NCBI GenBank assembly: GCA_009731375.1
Contig: BJOX01000333.1
Location: 545,475 to 586,363, forward strand
Reading direction: 5' to 3'
DNA length: 40,889 bases
DNA from: Paulinella micropora
Taxonomy: Eukaryota; Cercozoa; Imbricatea; Euglyphida
The number at the start of each line of letters is the position of its first letter. Position 1 is the first letter of the stretch. Position numbers and translations under genes: made by a program. Under the pieces are notes generated by a model. The model had not been told where the DNA came from, did no database searches, and saw only the letters and a list, made by a program, of their open reading frames with translations. This document shows, piece after piece, positions 1-16,536 of the stretch.

Positions 1-370
1 CCCCCCCCCCCCCAAGTACATCAATCGATAACTACATTAATAAACACACACCATACACACACACCATACTCATTCTGGTGACCATGATTGATTAGTATTA
101 GTGATATATATAATTTACAATGTAAAAAATATCCTCAGAAGGGGACTCTCGCTAATTGTGTTTGGTGATTGCCCAACAGGACGGGCAGCACCCAGACGAA
201 TTGAAATTTTGGTTGTGACCGGCATCCTGACCAACTAGGAAGGCCTGGGCAACACGTGGCACCTTGTACATGCATCTATCCGACTATGTGCGACCCGAAA
301 AACCGGGCCTTGCCCATGAAGTCGGCGGTGTAACAAGATGGAATCCTTCGGACCAGCTCCAACCCTCAAT
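1..370. other. Unassigned edge sequence starting with poly-C
   Basis: The window opens with a 13-base C run, then about 350 bases of unique-looking sequence with short CACA stretches. I see no splice-consistent coding frame and no recognisable element here. The C run mirrors the poly-G that closes the window, so both ends look like contig or break points at homopolymers. Confidence 0.5.
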
Positions 371-371
371 A

Positions 372-404
<33 letters not shown>

Positions 405-578
405 ATTTCTCTCTCGCTCTCTCTCAAAACAGCTAAGGTATACCTTCAAAAGGCAAGGTATACATTATCGACAGGCAAGCTATACCTTAAACAACCAAAG
501 TATACCTTGAAAAGCCAAGGTATACCTTATCAAAAGGCAAGGTATTCCTTAAGCAGCCAAGGCATACCTTGAAAAGTC

Positions 579-638
<60 letters not shown>

Positions 639-747
639 CTCAGGGTAGCAAAGCCTGAGGGAAGAAAAGACTGTACCTCCGAGACGACGACGAAATCTCG
701 CAAAACGGTTGCTTTGTCCGCAAGTCCTGCAGCACTGNNNNNNNNNN

Positions 748-804
<57 letters not shown>
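371..804. repeat. (CT)n tracts, AAGGTATACCTT minisatellite, gap and 57-bp poly-G
   Basis: (CT)n at about 371-424 is followed at 429-577 by seven degenerate units of about 20 bp built on the palindrome AAGGTATACCTT, spaced by AAAGCC or AAAAGG-type linkers. A second (CT)n lies at 581-632. A 10-N gap (738-747) is followed by an uninterrupted G run at 748-804. The open frames across this block are only low-complexity translations. Confidence 0.85.
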
Positions 805-806
<2 letters not shown>

Positions 807-894
807 TTGAGACATATCTTGAGTGAAGGAAAGAAGAGAGAGAGCGCAAGCAATAAATTAAGACATAGAGTATCTTGAGAAAAAGAAAGAAAAG

Positions 895-927
<33 letters not shown>

Positions 928-1198
928 TTGAGAGAAATGAGAGAGAGAGAGAGAGGAAAAAGCAACAGAGAGACGGAGGGAAAGAGATGCAGAGAAAAGT
1001 TTATACATATATATATATATATATATAGTACATATAAATGATGCATAAAAGAATATATATCAAAGGATGTCCATTCCTACGTCTGCAAAGTCGTTCCGAA
1101 GCACGTAGTTTTGCAATTGGTACACCAACCATCACAAAGACTAGGGCCCGTACTTAATCAATGCCACGTGGACAGGCACTCACGCATACGTTGTCGTG

Positions 1199-1286
<88 letters not shown>

Positions 1287-1300
1287 AGAGNNNNNNNNNN
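805..1300 (+). repeat. GA-rich satellite, copy A (internally deleted)
   Basis: This is the first copy of a composite repeat seen seven times in the window. Its ordered blocks are: CATTGAGACATATCTTG, GA-rich spacer, GAAAAAGCAACAGAGAG, GATGCAGAGAAAAGTTT, a short (TA)n, CAGTACATATAAATGATGCA, CTACGTCTGCAAAGTCGTT, ACTAGGGCCCGTACTT, then CGTTGTCGTGAGATG and a long (GA)n. Copy A lacks the middle block (ACGTGCAAGCAAATAAAA to ACTCGGGACATGTAC) found in the copies at 13.3, 14.3 and 16.3 kb. The (GA)n ends in a 10-N gap at 1291-1300. Confidence 0.8.
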
Positions 1301-1526
1301 AACGTATACCTTGGTAAGGCAAGGTATACCTTGATTCAAAGAATGAAAGAGAGAGAGAGAGAGAGAGAGAGAGACATTGAGACATATCTTGAAAGAAGGA
1401 AAGAAAAGAAAGAGAGAAATGAGAGAGAGAGAGAGATTGAGAGAAATGAGGAGAGAGAGAGAGAGAGAGACAGAGAGAGGGAGGGAGAGAGGTAGAGAGA
1501 GATCTGTGATTCAACGTATACCTTGG
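1301..1526 (+). repeat. GA-rich satellite, copy B (left flank of the transposon)
   Basis: The order is GGTATACC minisatellite units, CATTGAGACATATCTTG, GA-rich spacer, then GATCTGTGATTCAACGTATA, ending in CCTTGG at 1521-1526. The copy stops abruptly where the 11.5-kb transposon begins and resumes at 13052 on the far side. Copy D at about 13.70 kb shows the uninterrupted version of this junction. Confidence 0.85.
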
Positions 1527-1630
1527 GACGATTAGCTCTAAGCTCTGTCATCGTTCACGGGGCCGTCTTCTGTCCGTGAAGTTCACGGCTAGTCCAGTCT
1601 TCACGGTAGCGTTCACGTACCCGTGAACTA
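1527..1630 (+). repeat. Left terminal inverted repeat of the 11.5-kb transposon
   Basis: The outer 40 bp match the right end with a single difference, and the similarity continues with small changes to about 1630. The inner half is a cluster of TTCACGG, CGTTCACG and CCGTGAA motifs in both orientations. It includes the 16-mer CGTTCACGTACCCGTG at 1610-1625, which recurs exactly at 6877-6892 between the two genes. Such subterminal clusters are typical transposase binding regions; that role is inferred here. Confidence 0.88.
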
Positions 1631-2113
1631 TATGTGATATTGACAAATTATATTAATAACTTCTAGTAGAAATTAATTTACACAGGAAACAAAATATTAA
1701 TAATAGTTCATATAATCATTTGTATGAATAGATGAAACAAGTTTCAACTTAAAAAATTGATGAAGCTTCATCGAGCGCAGAGATACGCAAACACTGTTTT
1801 AATAAAATACTTGCCACTCGTAGAGTCTGAGTGGGAAGCAGAAGAGATAGAATGGAAGAGGTATTAAAGAGATACAAAGGTGGAACACAAAATGAAACGT
1901 AAAAAAAGGAAGGAAGGAAGAAGAGACACTATTATTCTCAAATCAACAGTGGCAGTGGTGTAATTGATTACAACTCAGACTAATATTACTTTTAGTGCCA
2001 GCAGATCGGAACTATAAAGGAACTCATAATTCATGATTGATTTTTTTTGAAATCGTGATTAATATTGCATATTAATATTATGATAGTCACGGCCAAGGTT
2101 TCAATGAATTTTC
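1631..2113. other. Transposon non-coding DNA between left TIR and transposase 3' end
   Basis: AT-rich sequence lying downstream of the transposase stop codon. No coding frame, repeat array or clear polyadenylation signal was singled out. Confidence 0.5.
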
Positions 2114-4406
2114 TTAATGAAATTGAAAAAGCCCGTGACCCACATTTGTGGGTGGGCCAAGGCAAAGACGAGCGCCAAAGTGTGGACGGATACTGACGAC
2201 ACCATTCTTCACAGCTTCAAAGAAAAAAAATCGACTTCTGATTCCTTCCAAAGTTTTCACTTCGAACGAAAGCGGAAGTTCAAGTGCTGTGGGAACGCGG
2301 TCGAGCTTGATAAGGCAAGCACGCGAGCACCTTTCCTTGATGGCTGCGATAAGTTCATCGACAGTGTGCCACGGTTTGTCTTCATTAAAAGCCACGGCAT
2401 TCAACACATGATGGATAACAGCCGCATGGCCATCACATAGAGAGCTTCCGTGATAAGAGGCGAAAAAAAACCATCGTAGCCTGATAAGATTATACTTTGC
2501 TTTCAAAGTACCTATGAGTAAGAGGGGTAGCACATGAATCAAGACTCAAGCTTGGGAAAGAAAAGGCATGCACACAAATTATACGTATGATGATACTTAC
2601 TGAAAAATGCGATGGTCGATGAAATCTTGAAGTGGTTGGGCCCGCCATCCGAAAAAATGTCTACGCCTCGCAAAGTGGAGTTTGCCTTCTCCGCAACGAT
2701 CTTCTGGATCCTTTCAAACGCCTTCAGGAAAGCTTCGTGGACATACGCGAAATTATTTTTTACTTCCTCACTACCTTCGCAAACTACATCTACTCCCACT
2801 CCACACACTGAGCAGTCGCGTTCCAGTAAAAACAAACAAACACCAGGTCGATTGCTCTGTTCTCATTACCCATGGCAAATTTCGTAAAATCAATAATGAG
2901 CACAACCTTTCCTCCCCCGCTCTTTAGCTCTCTCCTTAGTTTAGGCAACAAAGAAAAACTTTTTCACCATCGTATGAAGTGCAAACTGGTCGACCCTCTT
3001 GGCTAATTTCTTAAGTTCCTTTGCTTCTGGCTCAGACAAATTTGGTTTCTTTTGAAGCTTTGAAAAAGAAGCTAGGACCTTATCCGCTTCTCTGCAATGC
3101 GGGCACCTGGGCCAATATGACGCGCCATGAGCAACGCACCAAAATTGTTTGTCGATTGCATGAAGGAACTCGTCAGGCCCTGGTGGACGGATAGACTTGG
3201 CCTCCCTGACTACTGACAGGGCATTACGATGAAGTTGTGGCAGCGTATGCCCGCGACCGAAAAGACACTGCAATACACCAAGGCTGAAATTGTCATACCA
3301 CTTCTTGCGATAAGGAACTGGCGGGCGTTTTGTCAGCCAAAGAGTAACCATTACCCTTGAAGTGTCAAAAATTTCCTTTGTGTATCGAATGGCATGGTAT
3401 ATCCTAAGATTATTAGTCAAACGCTTGGGTAGTCTGGAAAGAGTTCCTGCATGTGCGGCGGCTCGCAAAGAGCAGACACCAGTGCAATTGGTGCATGCAT
3501 TGAAGGAGCTAGTCTCCAAGAGACCAACCGTGAACATCTTGGAAAAAGCAGCCAGTTCCTTCTCTCTGCCCAGTTCGGGTGTTAGCAGCATTGTATCTGA
3601 CGAAAGCAGGCAGAATCACTATGTATATATATTGCCGAGCCAAGTTGCTTACCTTCGCTTTGCGCAGGCGTTGAAGATTCATTCACGCTCTGGGCAGGTA
3701 CCTTCGATGTTTGACGAATCTAATTCACAAAATGTATCATGCAATATGATGTTGGGTGAAAGAGAGGAAGTTTGAATTCGAACAATGGTCAGAGCAGAAG
3801 TACCAAAGGGCATCTTACGTTCCGCTGATGAACACTATGACATTTGCTGCATTGAGGAGGGCATTTGTGAGCACCTTGCGCGCCCGGCTTGCGATGGGCT
3901 GTATCGTCAGTCATGACAACACCACACCTGAAAAAAATTCAGATAAAATTGATCAAGGCTTCGCAGTCTGAGAAAAAAACTTACTTTGAGCACTCCGTCA
4001 CTTTCAGAGTCTTTTGCTTCTTCCTTTGTGCCTGCCGTTCATCTGTTGTTTCTCCATCCACACTCTCTGCGTACTTGAACTTATCGTGAGTAAGCATGTT
4101 GTAGTCGTGAGCCTGCTTAAGTTCCTGCTGCCCGCGTTTATGATTGCGTTTAGATTGAGTAAAGTGAGTTGGAACCGCAGCAGAAGGAGTCGAGTCTAGA
4201 ATTGAAAGCGCAGAGCGATTATACAATTGTCTATCAATCTCAGGAAGAGCATCGTTAGCATATGACAGCTTAAAGTCAACCCATGTCCAGAATCTAGATT
4301 TTCTCAAGCGAAAAGACTCGCCAGAAAGAATCGTAACTCCGGAAGGAGGTGGGCAGTGTAGGCGTAAGAAATTCAAAAAACCGAAATATTCGTACGAGGT
4401 GTGGGA

Positions 4407-4467
4407 GCGCGAGAGCGAGAGCGGTGCAGATNNNNNNNNNNGGCGCGAGAGCTAGAGCGGTGCAGAT
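4407..4467. other. 25-bp duplication around a 10-N gap, likely false gap
   Basis: 4407-4431 and 4443-4467 carry the same 25 bp (GCGCGAGAGC[G/T]AGAGCGGTGC plus AGAT), on either side of Ns at 4432-4441. They differ at one base, and on the minus strand that base turns TCG into the stop TAG. If the two copies are one overlapping sequence, the transposase exon 4760-3985 reads through without a stop. The gap is therefore probably an unmerged overlap. Confidence 0.7.
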
Positions 4468-4760
4468 GTTTTGCACAACTTCTCCAAGTGTTCATATTTT
4501 TTCCCACGAGCAAGTCGAACCTCTGACTGAGACACGTTGGCAAAAGAAGCAAGAAAGTCAGTAGAAATATGCTTGTGTCCAGACATAGCAAGAGCCAGAA
4601 GTGGCGCTCGCATGCTTGAGCCATGAGGAGGCAAACTAAGTAGAACATCTCTGAAGTTCAGAGCAACATTTACCAAAGCCTCCAAATCCAACTTAGGATC
4701 CTCATCCAGCTCGAAGGCGATGCGGGCAGGAACAGTAATGTTTCGTGATACTACTGGAAT

Positions 4761-4898
4761 CTAAAAAGAAAGAAAAACAAAATTTAACAGAAAAATCACA
4801 ACACACACATGTATATATATGTATATATAGTATTATATATATAATATTATACATATATACATATATATACATATATTTACATTTATTATATATATACA

Positions 4899-4956
<58 letters not shown>

Positions 4957-5015
4957 ATAATTTTAACAACTGTTGCTACTAGTACTGCTGCTATTACTGC
5001 TGCTGCTACGTATAT

Positions 5016-5074
<59 letters not shown>

Positions 5075-5148
5075 GAACTACTACTAGAACTACTACTAGA
5101 ACTACTACTACTACTACTACTACTGTTACGCTAAAGCTAATATTGCTG

Positions 5149-5194
<46 letters not shown>

Positions 5195-5226
5195 GACTAC
5201 TACTACTACTACTACGACTACTACTA

Positions 5227-5261
<35 letters not shown>

Positions 5262-5302
5262 ATCACTGCTGCTATAACTAGTATTGCTACTACTGTTCCA
5301 GT

Positions 5303-5347
<45 letters not shown>

Positions 5348-5450
5348 AGCTGCTGCTGCTATATCTAGTATTGCTACTACAACTACTACAACTACTAATA
5401 GTATGACTACTAGTACTACTACTATAGCTACTACTACTATAGCTACTGAA

Positions 5451-5504
<54 letters not shown>

Positions 5505-5526
5505 TCTGCCGCCGCTATTACTACTA

Positions 5527-5607
<81 letters not shown>

Positions 5608-5714
5608 TTGCTACTACTGTTATAACTATTATTATTATTATTAGTAGTAGTAGTAGTAGTAAGTAGTAGTAAGTAGTAGTAGTGGTAGTAGTAGTGGTGG
5701 TGGAGCCAGCACTG

Positions 5715-5783
<69 letters not shown>

Positions 5784-5871
5784 GTGCTACTACTAGTGCT
5801 ACTACTACTACTACTACCACCACTACTACTACTACTACTGCTACTGCTATGATGTTAACTAGCTAGTATTT

Positions 5872-5910
<39 letters not shown>

Positions 5911-6042
5911 TTACTTTTACTACTACTTAGTCTACTACTACTACTACCACTACTACTACTACTTCTCTACTTCGGGTGACCACTATAGCTGCTACTACTA
6001 CTGCTACTACTACTACTACTACTGCTACTACTGCTGCTACTG

Positions 6043-6078
<36 letters not shown>

Positions 6079-6081
6079 AGT

Positions 6082-6147
<66 letters not shown>

Positions 6148-6398
6148 GGCTTTTGGTACCAGCTACTACTAACGGTATTCGCGAGTGCACAATATCATAG
6201 TGTCTGTGTGCAAGGTATGTGTTTGATATGTATGATGTATAGCAACAACAAAAACAAAAACAACAAGAACAAAAAGTGTGAAAATAATAAGTAAAAATGA
6301 AAAGGAACACAATCTGAAACGAAGCGAATGTAAAAACAGACAATACGAAGAACAAGGAAAAGATAGAAATGTGAATTTGCCTGCTGTGAAATGTTGAC
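4761..6398. repeat. Transposase intron filled with (TAC)n and (TA)n arrays
   Basis: Between exons 6521-6399 and 4760-3985, about 1.2 kb is (CTA/TAC)n with runs of GCT, plus (TA)n at about 5528-5604 and a block of (TAG)n near 5641-5700. The intron ends are unique sequence (AGATTCC at the acceptor). Open frames here are homopolymeric and not real. Confidence 0.85.
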
Positions 6399-6765
6399 AG
6401 CGTTGGATCCATCAGAAAGTTGTTTCTCGCTTGTCACACAGCCCTCTGGCTTCGAAGTTGCCACAAGGACTGCTTGTTTGGGGTCCGCAAGGAAGGCATA
6501 ACCTTCTACTAAGCCTTTGACCTATCATGAGGATTCAGTCTGGGTGTGCGAGCAAGAAGGAAATGAGATGAGAAAGCTTCCGTGAGCATTGAAGTGGAGC
6601 TGCAGTGATGATAATCATTGCATCATCGCGATATCGATCGAGACTGAGCATCAACAGAGACGGTGGCAAATACAAATGCCTTCTTAGCTTTCACATTCAG
6701 ACAGATCTGACCCTTGCCTTTCGTTCAAGCTGAGCCTTGATTGCGAGTATGCTTGAATCGTCCAT

Positions 6766-6951
6766 TCCGCTTCATCGTATGTCGGAAAGACCTTTGACAT
6801 TTGGTGTGGTCGCATATTTTGTTGTGAAAAATTTGATCGTCGTTTCTAACGGTCCGTTCACACACCGTTCACGTACCGTTCACGTACCCGTGCACAATGT
6901 TATCAATTACCGTGAAATCTGTTGACAATTATCTCGAGTCCCACACAAAAT
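6766..6951. promoter_or_regulatory. Divergent promoter with 11-bp-phased CCGTTCAC repeats
   Basis: This 186-bp stretch separates the inferred ATG codons of the two divergent transposon genes. CCGTTCAC occurs at 6854, 6865 and 6876, exactly 11 bp apart, followed by the related CCCGTGCAC at 6887. The 16-mer CGTTCACGTACCCGTG (6877-6892) is identical to 1610-1625 in the left TIR. Spacing of about one helical turn suggests one protein binding the same DNA face. My inference is that the transposase binds both TIRs and its own promoter, which would couple mobility and expression. Confidence 0.6.
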
Positions 6952-12321
<5,370 letters not shown>

Positions 12322-12950
12322 TTTTTTGTATATAATAATAACAGTACACGCGTGAATCAGCGGCAGTTTTGAGAATCAGCGGCGATTTTGTAAATATGTT
12401 TCTTTGTGATCACTACTGCCCATGGACATTAGGTCATTTGTATCCTCAAGTTGGCTTTCTTTTGTTTGTTTGTCAAAACCCTGCAGCTGAAATTCAATGC
12501 TTGACTTTATCATCAATCACCACCCCCTCTCACACGTGAAAATCACTAACGATATTTAACTAAAACCATTTTCTACAATTACTATGGAAAGCAAATCAGC
12601 AACCTTAGTGAAAGTTTTTCATGTTTTTTTCTTTGTTCCCCTTTTGATAAATAGTTAGCTATATTGTTATCAACTTATTTATATTACATTAATGTATTGA
12701 TGTCGGTATTATCTGCCTGCAAGATAATATTATTATAATAAAAACAAAATATAATTATCAAACGACAGACGGACGCTTAAACCTCTAATCATGCTTATAT
12801 TTTTCGACTTAGTTTTTTTTTTCCCCAACTTTAATATTCTATATCACTGATGAACTTATTGATATTGCCAAGTAGTAATAATTGATTAAATGAATCATTT
12901 ATTAGTTTAAACTTAAATCTTATCATAAATATTAGACTATGAATAACCAA
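12322..12950. other. Transposon non-coding DNA before the right TIR
   Basis: AT-rich sequence downstream of the second gene. No open frame, repeat or RNA-like structure was recognised. Confidence 0.5.
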
Positions 12951-13051
12951 TTTCACGATACGTGAACGGCTCCGTGAACGCTAGACTAGCCGTGAACTTC
13001 ACGTACACAAAACGGCCCCGTGAACGATGACAGAGCTTAGAGCTAATCTTC
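12951..13051 (-). repeat. Right terminal inverted repeat of the 11.5-kb transposon
   Basis: Reverse complement of the left end: the outer 40 bp match it with one difference, and the rest holds the same GTGAACG/TTCACG motif cluster with scattered changes. The sequence directly outside, CCTTGGTAGGGC, is the satellite continuing after the target duplication. Confidence 0.88.
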
Positions 13052-13057
13052 CCTTGG

Positions 13058-13206
13058 TAGGGCAAGGTATACCTTGGTAAGGCAAGGTATACCTTGATTC
13101 AAAGAATGAAAGAGAGAGAGAGAGAGAGAGAGACATTGAGACATATCTTGAAAGAAGGAAAGAAAAGAAAGAGAGAAATGAGCGAGAGAGAGAGATTGAG
13201 AGAAAT

Positions 13207-13244
<38 letters not shown>

Positions 13245-13617
13245 GCAACGAGACGGAGAGAAAGAGATGCAGAGAAAAGTTTGTGCATATATACAATATA
13301 TACAGTACATATAAATGATGCATAATGTAGTAAGTAGAAAAAGTAAAACGTGCAAGCAAATAAAAAGCCGACCCTCTCATATGCGTTTATCTCAAAACCG
13401 TAGAACAAACCTTTGTGCATACGCCTACTACGTCACGGAGGTAACTCGGGACATGTACCAGCAATATACATCAAACGTTGTTCATTCCTACGTCTGCAAA
13501 GTCGTTATGAAAGCACGTAGTTTTGCAATGGGTACACCAACCATCACAAAGACTAGGGCCCGTACTTGATCAATGCCACGTAGGACAGGCACTCAATCAT
13601 ATATATACGTTGTCGTG
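13058..13617 (+). repeat. GA-rich satellite, copy C (most complete)
   Basis: Contains all blocks of the composite repeat in order: two GGTATACC units, CATTGAGACATATCTTG, GA spacers, GATGCAGAGAAAAGTTTG, CAGTACATATAAATGATGCA, ACGTGCAAGCAAATAAAAAG, GTAGAACAAACCTTTGTGCA, ACTCGGGACATGTACCAG, CTACGTCTGCAAAGTCGTTA, ACTAGGGCCCGTACTTGAT and CGTTGTCGTGAGATGGA. The frames through it are GA/CT translations and do not look coding. Confidence 0.8.
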
Positions 13618-13618
13618 A

Positions 13619-13681
<63 letters not shown>

Positions 13682-13770
13682 AGAGAGGTAGAGAGAGATC
13701 TGTGATTCAAGGTATACCTTGGTAGGGCAAGGTATACCTTGGTAAGGTAAGGTATATCTTGATTCAAAGA

Positions 13771-13807
<37 letters not shown>

Positions 13808-13899
13808 TGAGACATATCTTGAAAGAAGGAAAGAAAAGAAAGAGAGAAATGAGAGAGAGAGATTGAGAGAAATGAGAGAGAGAGAGAGATTGAGAGAAA

Positions 13900-13930
<31 letters not shown>

Positions 13931-14101
13931 AAGAGAGGAAAAAGCAACAGAGAGACGGAGAGAAAGAGATGCAGAGAAAAGTTTGTGCATGTATATAATA
14001 TATACAGTACATATAAATGATGCATAATGTAGTAAGTAGAAAAAGTAAAACGTGCAAGCAAATAAAAAGCCAACCCTCTCATATGCGCTTATCGCAAAAC
14101 C

Positions 14102-14102
<1 letters not shown>
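13618..14102 (+). repeat. GA-rich satellite, copy D (carries the empty insertion site)
   Basis: Starts in (GA)n, then GATCTGTGATTCAAGGTATA and CCTTGGTAGGGC, the uninterrupted form of the transposon target. It then follows copy C up to the block ending CAAAACCGTAG, where it breaks into (GA)n. Confidence 0.8.
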
Positions 14103-14179
<77 letters not shown>

Positions 14180-14538
14180 NNNNNNNNNNGCAGAGAAAAG
14201 TGTATACATACATATATATATATATGCAGTACATATAAATGATTCATAATGTAGTAAGTAAAAAAGTATAACGTGCAAGCAAATAAAAAGCCAACCCTCT
14301 CATATGCGTTTATCGCAAAACCGTAGAACAAACCTTTGTGCATACGCCTTCTAAGTCACGGATGTAACTCGGGACATGTACTAGCAATATACATCAAAAG
14401 ATGTTCATTCCTACGTCTGCAAAGTCGTTATGAAAGCACGTAGTTTTGCAATGGGTACACCAACCATCACAAAGACTAGGGCCCGTACTTGATCAATGCC
14501 ACGTAGGACAGGCACTCAAGCATATATATACGTTGTCG
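14103..14538 (+). repeat. GA-rich satellite, copy E
   Basis: (GA)n with a 10-N gap (14180-14189), then the block series from GCAGAGAAAAGTGTATAC to CGTTGTCGTGAGATGGA, nearly identical in order to copy C. Confidence 0.8.
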
Positions 14539-15168
<630 letters not shown>

Positions 15169-15300
15169 CCTCTCTATCATCATCTCCTTGAGGGCCAAGC
15201 TATGTTCTATGCACTCCATCTCCTCTTGGTTTATCGGCGGGAAATCGCCCTTGAGATTATCATGCCACGCAGCATCCGAAGAAATAGACATGCAACGACT
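15169..15300 (-). CDS. Possible coding fragment wedged in the satellite
   Basis: On the minus strand, 15291 to about 15172 reads MSISSDAAWHDNLKGD then FPPINQEEMECIEHS and LALKEMMIE. This is a normal-looking, non-repetitive composition before the frame runs into (CT)n. No domain is recognised and no splice partner was found. It may be an exon captured in the satellite, or chance. Confidence 0.25.
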
Positions 15301-15319
15301 TAGCCTTTCAATGTTTACC

Positions 15320-15460
15320 TTACATATCCAAGGTATACCTTGAAATAGTCAAGGTATACCTTGAAATATTCAAGGTATACCTTGAACTAGTCAAGGTATA
15401 CCTGGCAAATCAAGGTATACATTGATTTTCCAAAGTATACCTTGAAATATCAAGGTGACG
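15320..15460. repeat. AAGGTATACCTTGAAAT minisatellite
   Basis: Six units of about 20 bp, each with the palindromic core GGTATACC (some as AGTATACC or GGTATACA), joined by AGTC or ATTC linkers. The same unit appears at 429-577, 13066-13100, 13714-13760 and 16726-16915. Confidence 0.85.
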
Positions 15461-15825
15461 TACATAGAAATATATACTGTTTTTTGAAATTTTGACATGC
15501 GCCCCGAGGGTGCTCGCAACTTTCGACACGAGACTTCAATAGAGCTCATCCAGACGTGTCGAATGCAAAAAAAAAAAAAATCGAAAAAGAGCTGAGTTTA
15601 CAACCGCAAGGATTTTTTGAATTTTTTACGAAGGTATACCTTGAAATATCAAGGTGAGTAAAAAAAAGTTCAAAAAATCCTTGCGGGTGTAAACTCTGCT
15701 CTTTTTCGAAAAAAAAATTGCATTCGACGCGTGTGGATGAGCTCTATTGAATTTTCGTGTCGGAAGTTGCGAACACCCTCGGGGCGCATATCAAAATTTC
15801 AAAAAACATTATATCTTTCTATGTA
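15461..15825. repeat. Long inverted repeat (about 169-bp arms, 28-bp spacer)
   Basis: The left arm 15461-15629 (TACATAGAAATATATACTG to GAATTTTTTAC) pairs with the right arm 15658-15825, with scattered mismatches and a few poly-A length differences. The spacer holds one GGTATACCTTGAAATATC minisatellite unit, and the same unit lies just outside the left arm. It looks like a foldback (MITE-like) element in the minisatellite. No protein is encoded. Confidence 0.85.
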
Positions 15826-15852
15826 CTCAGTCAGATATCTCTCTCTCTCTGT

Positions 15853-15903
<51 letters not shown>

Positions 15904-16026
15904 CGAGAGAGAGAGAGAGAGGAGGGAGGGAGGGAGAGAGAGAGAGAGAGAGCAAGCAATAAATTAAGACAGAGTGTACATGTCTTGAGAGAAGGAAAGA
16001 AAAGAAAGAGAGATCGAGAGAGACAC

Positions 16027-16103
<77 letters not shown>

Positions 16104-16536
16104 GAGAGAGAGATTGAGAGAAATGAGAGAGAAATAGATAGAGAGAGAAAAAAAGATAGAGATAGAGAGAGAGAGAGAGAGAAAAGCAACAGAGAGACTG
16201 AGAGAAAGAGATACAGAGAAAAATTTATACATATATATACGTTATACAGTACATATAAATGATGCATAATGTAGTAAGTAAAAAAAGTAAATGTGCAAGC
16301 AAATGAAAAGCATCCCTCTCACTTATCTCACCACAACAGTAGAACAAACATTTGTGCATACGCCTTCCGTGTCACTGATTGAACTCGGGACATGTACAAG
16401 AATATATATATATCAAAAGATATTCATTCCTACGTCTGCAAAGTCGTTCCGAGCACGTAGTTTTGCAATGGGTACACTAACCATCACAAAGACTAGGGCC
16501 CTGACTTGATCAATACCACGTTGGACAGGCACTCTT
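15826..16536 (+). repeat. (GA)n and GA-rich satellite, copy G
   Basis: (CT)n then (GA)n and (GGGA)n, followed from about 15948 by the full series of satellite blocks (AAGACAGAGTGTACATGTCT, GATACAGAGAAAAATTTA, CAGTACATATAAATGATGCA, ACTCGGGACATGTACAAG, CTACGTCTGCAAAGTCGTT, ACTAGGGCCCTGACTTGAT). This is the last copy in the window. Confidence 0.8.

Larger units (their letters stand above)
2114..6765 (-). pseudogene. DDE-type transposase of the 11.5-kb element (frame-damaged)
   Basis: Exons by GT-AG and phase, 5' to 3': 6765-6712, 6521-6399 (or to 6381 through a GC donor), 4760-3985 (contains a 10-N gap), 3927-3819, 3719-3653, 3596-2601 and 2511-2114 (TAA). Every junction checked keeps codon phase. 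Visible motifs: a possible zinc-binding stretch HKCPPQCSKCHSVHQR; CVAHGASYWPRCPHCRE; then three blocks typical of RNase-H-fold transposases: LIIDFTKFAMGNE, VDIFSDGGPNHFK and ASYHGSSLCDGHAA. I recall the SDGGP-HFK plus SYHG-CD pair from uncharacterised transposase-like families, but give it no family name. Damage: a one-base shift near 2945 (TAA) and an opposite shift near 2800 put the first catalytic Asp in another frame. Length would be roughly 800 residues. The promoter is shared with the gene at 6952. Decay and sequencing indels cannot be told apart. Confidence 0.75.

Noticed and set aside
1527-6905. Two separate elements, one ending near 6850-6905
   Set aside because: The central motif cluster lies in the same orientation as the left end and lacks the GAnGATTAGC terminus, so it fits an internal promoter better than a transposon end.
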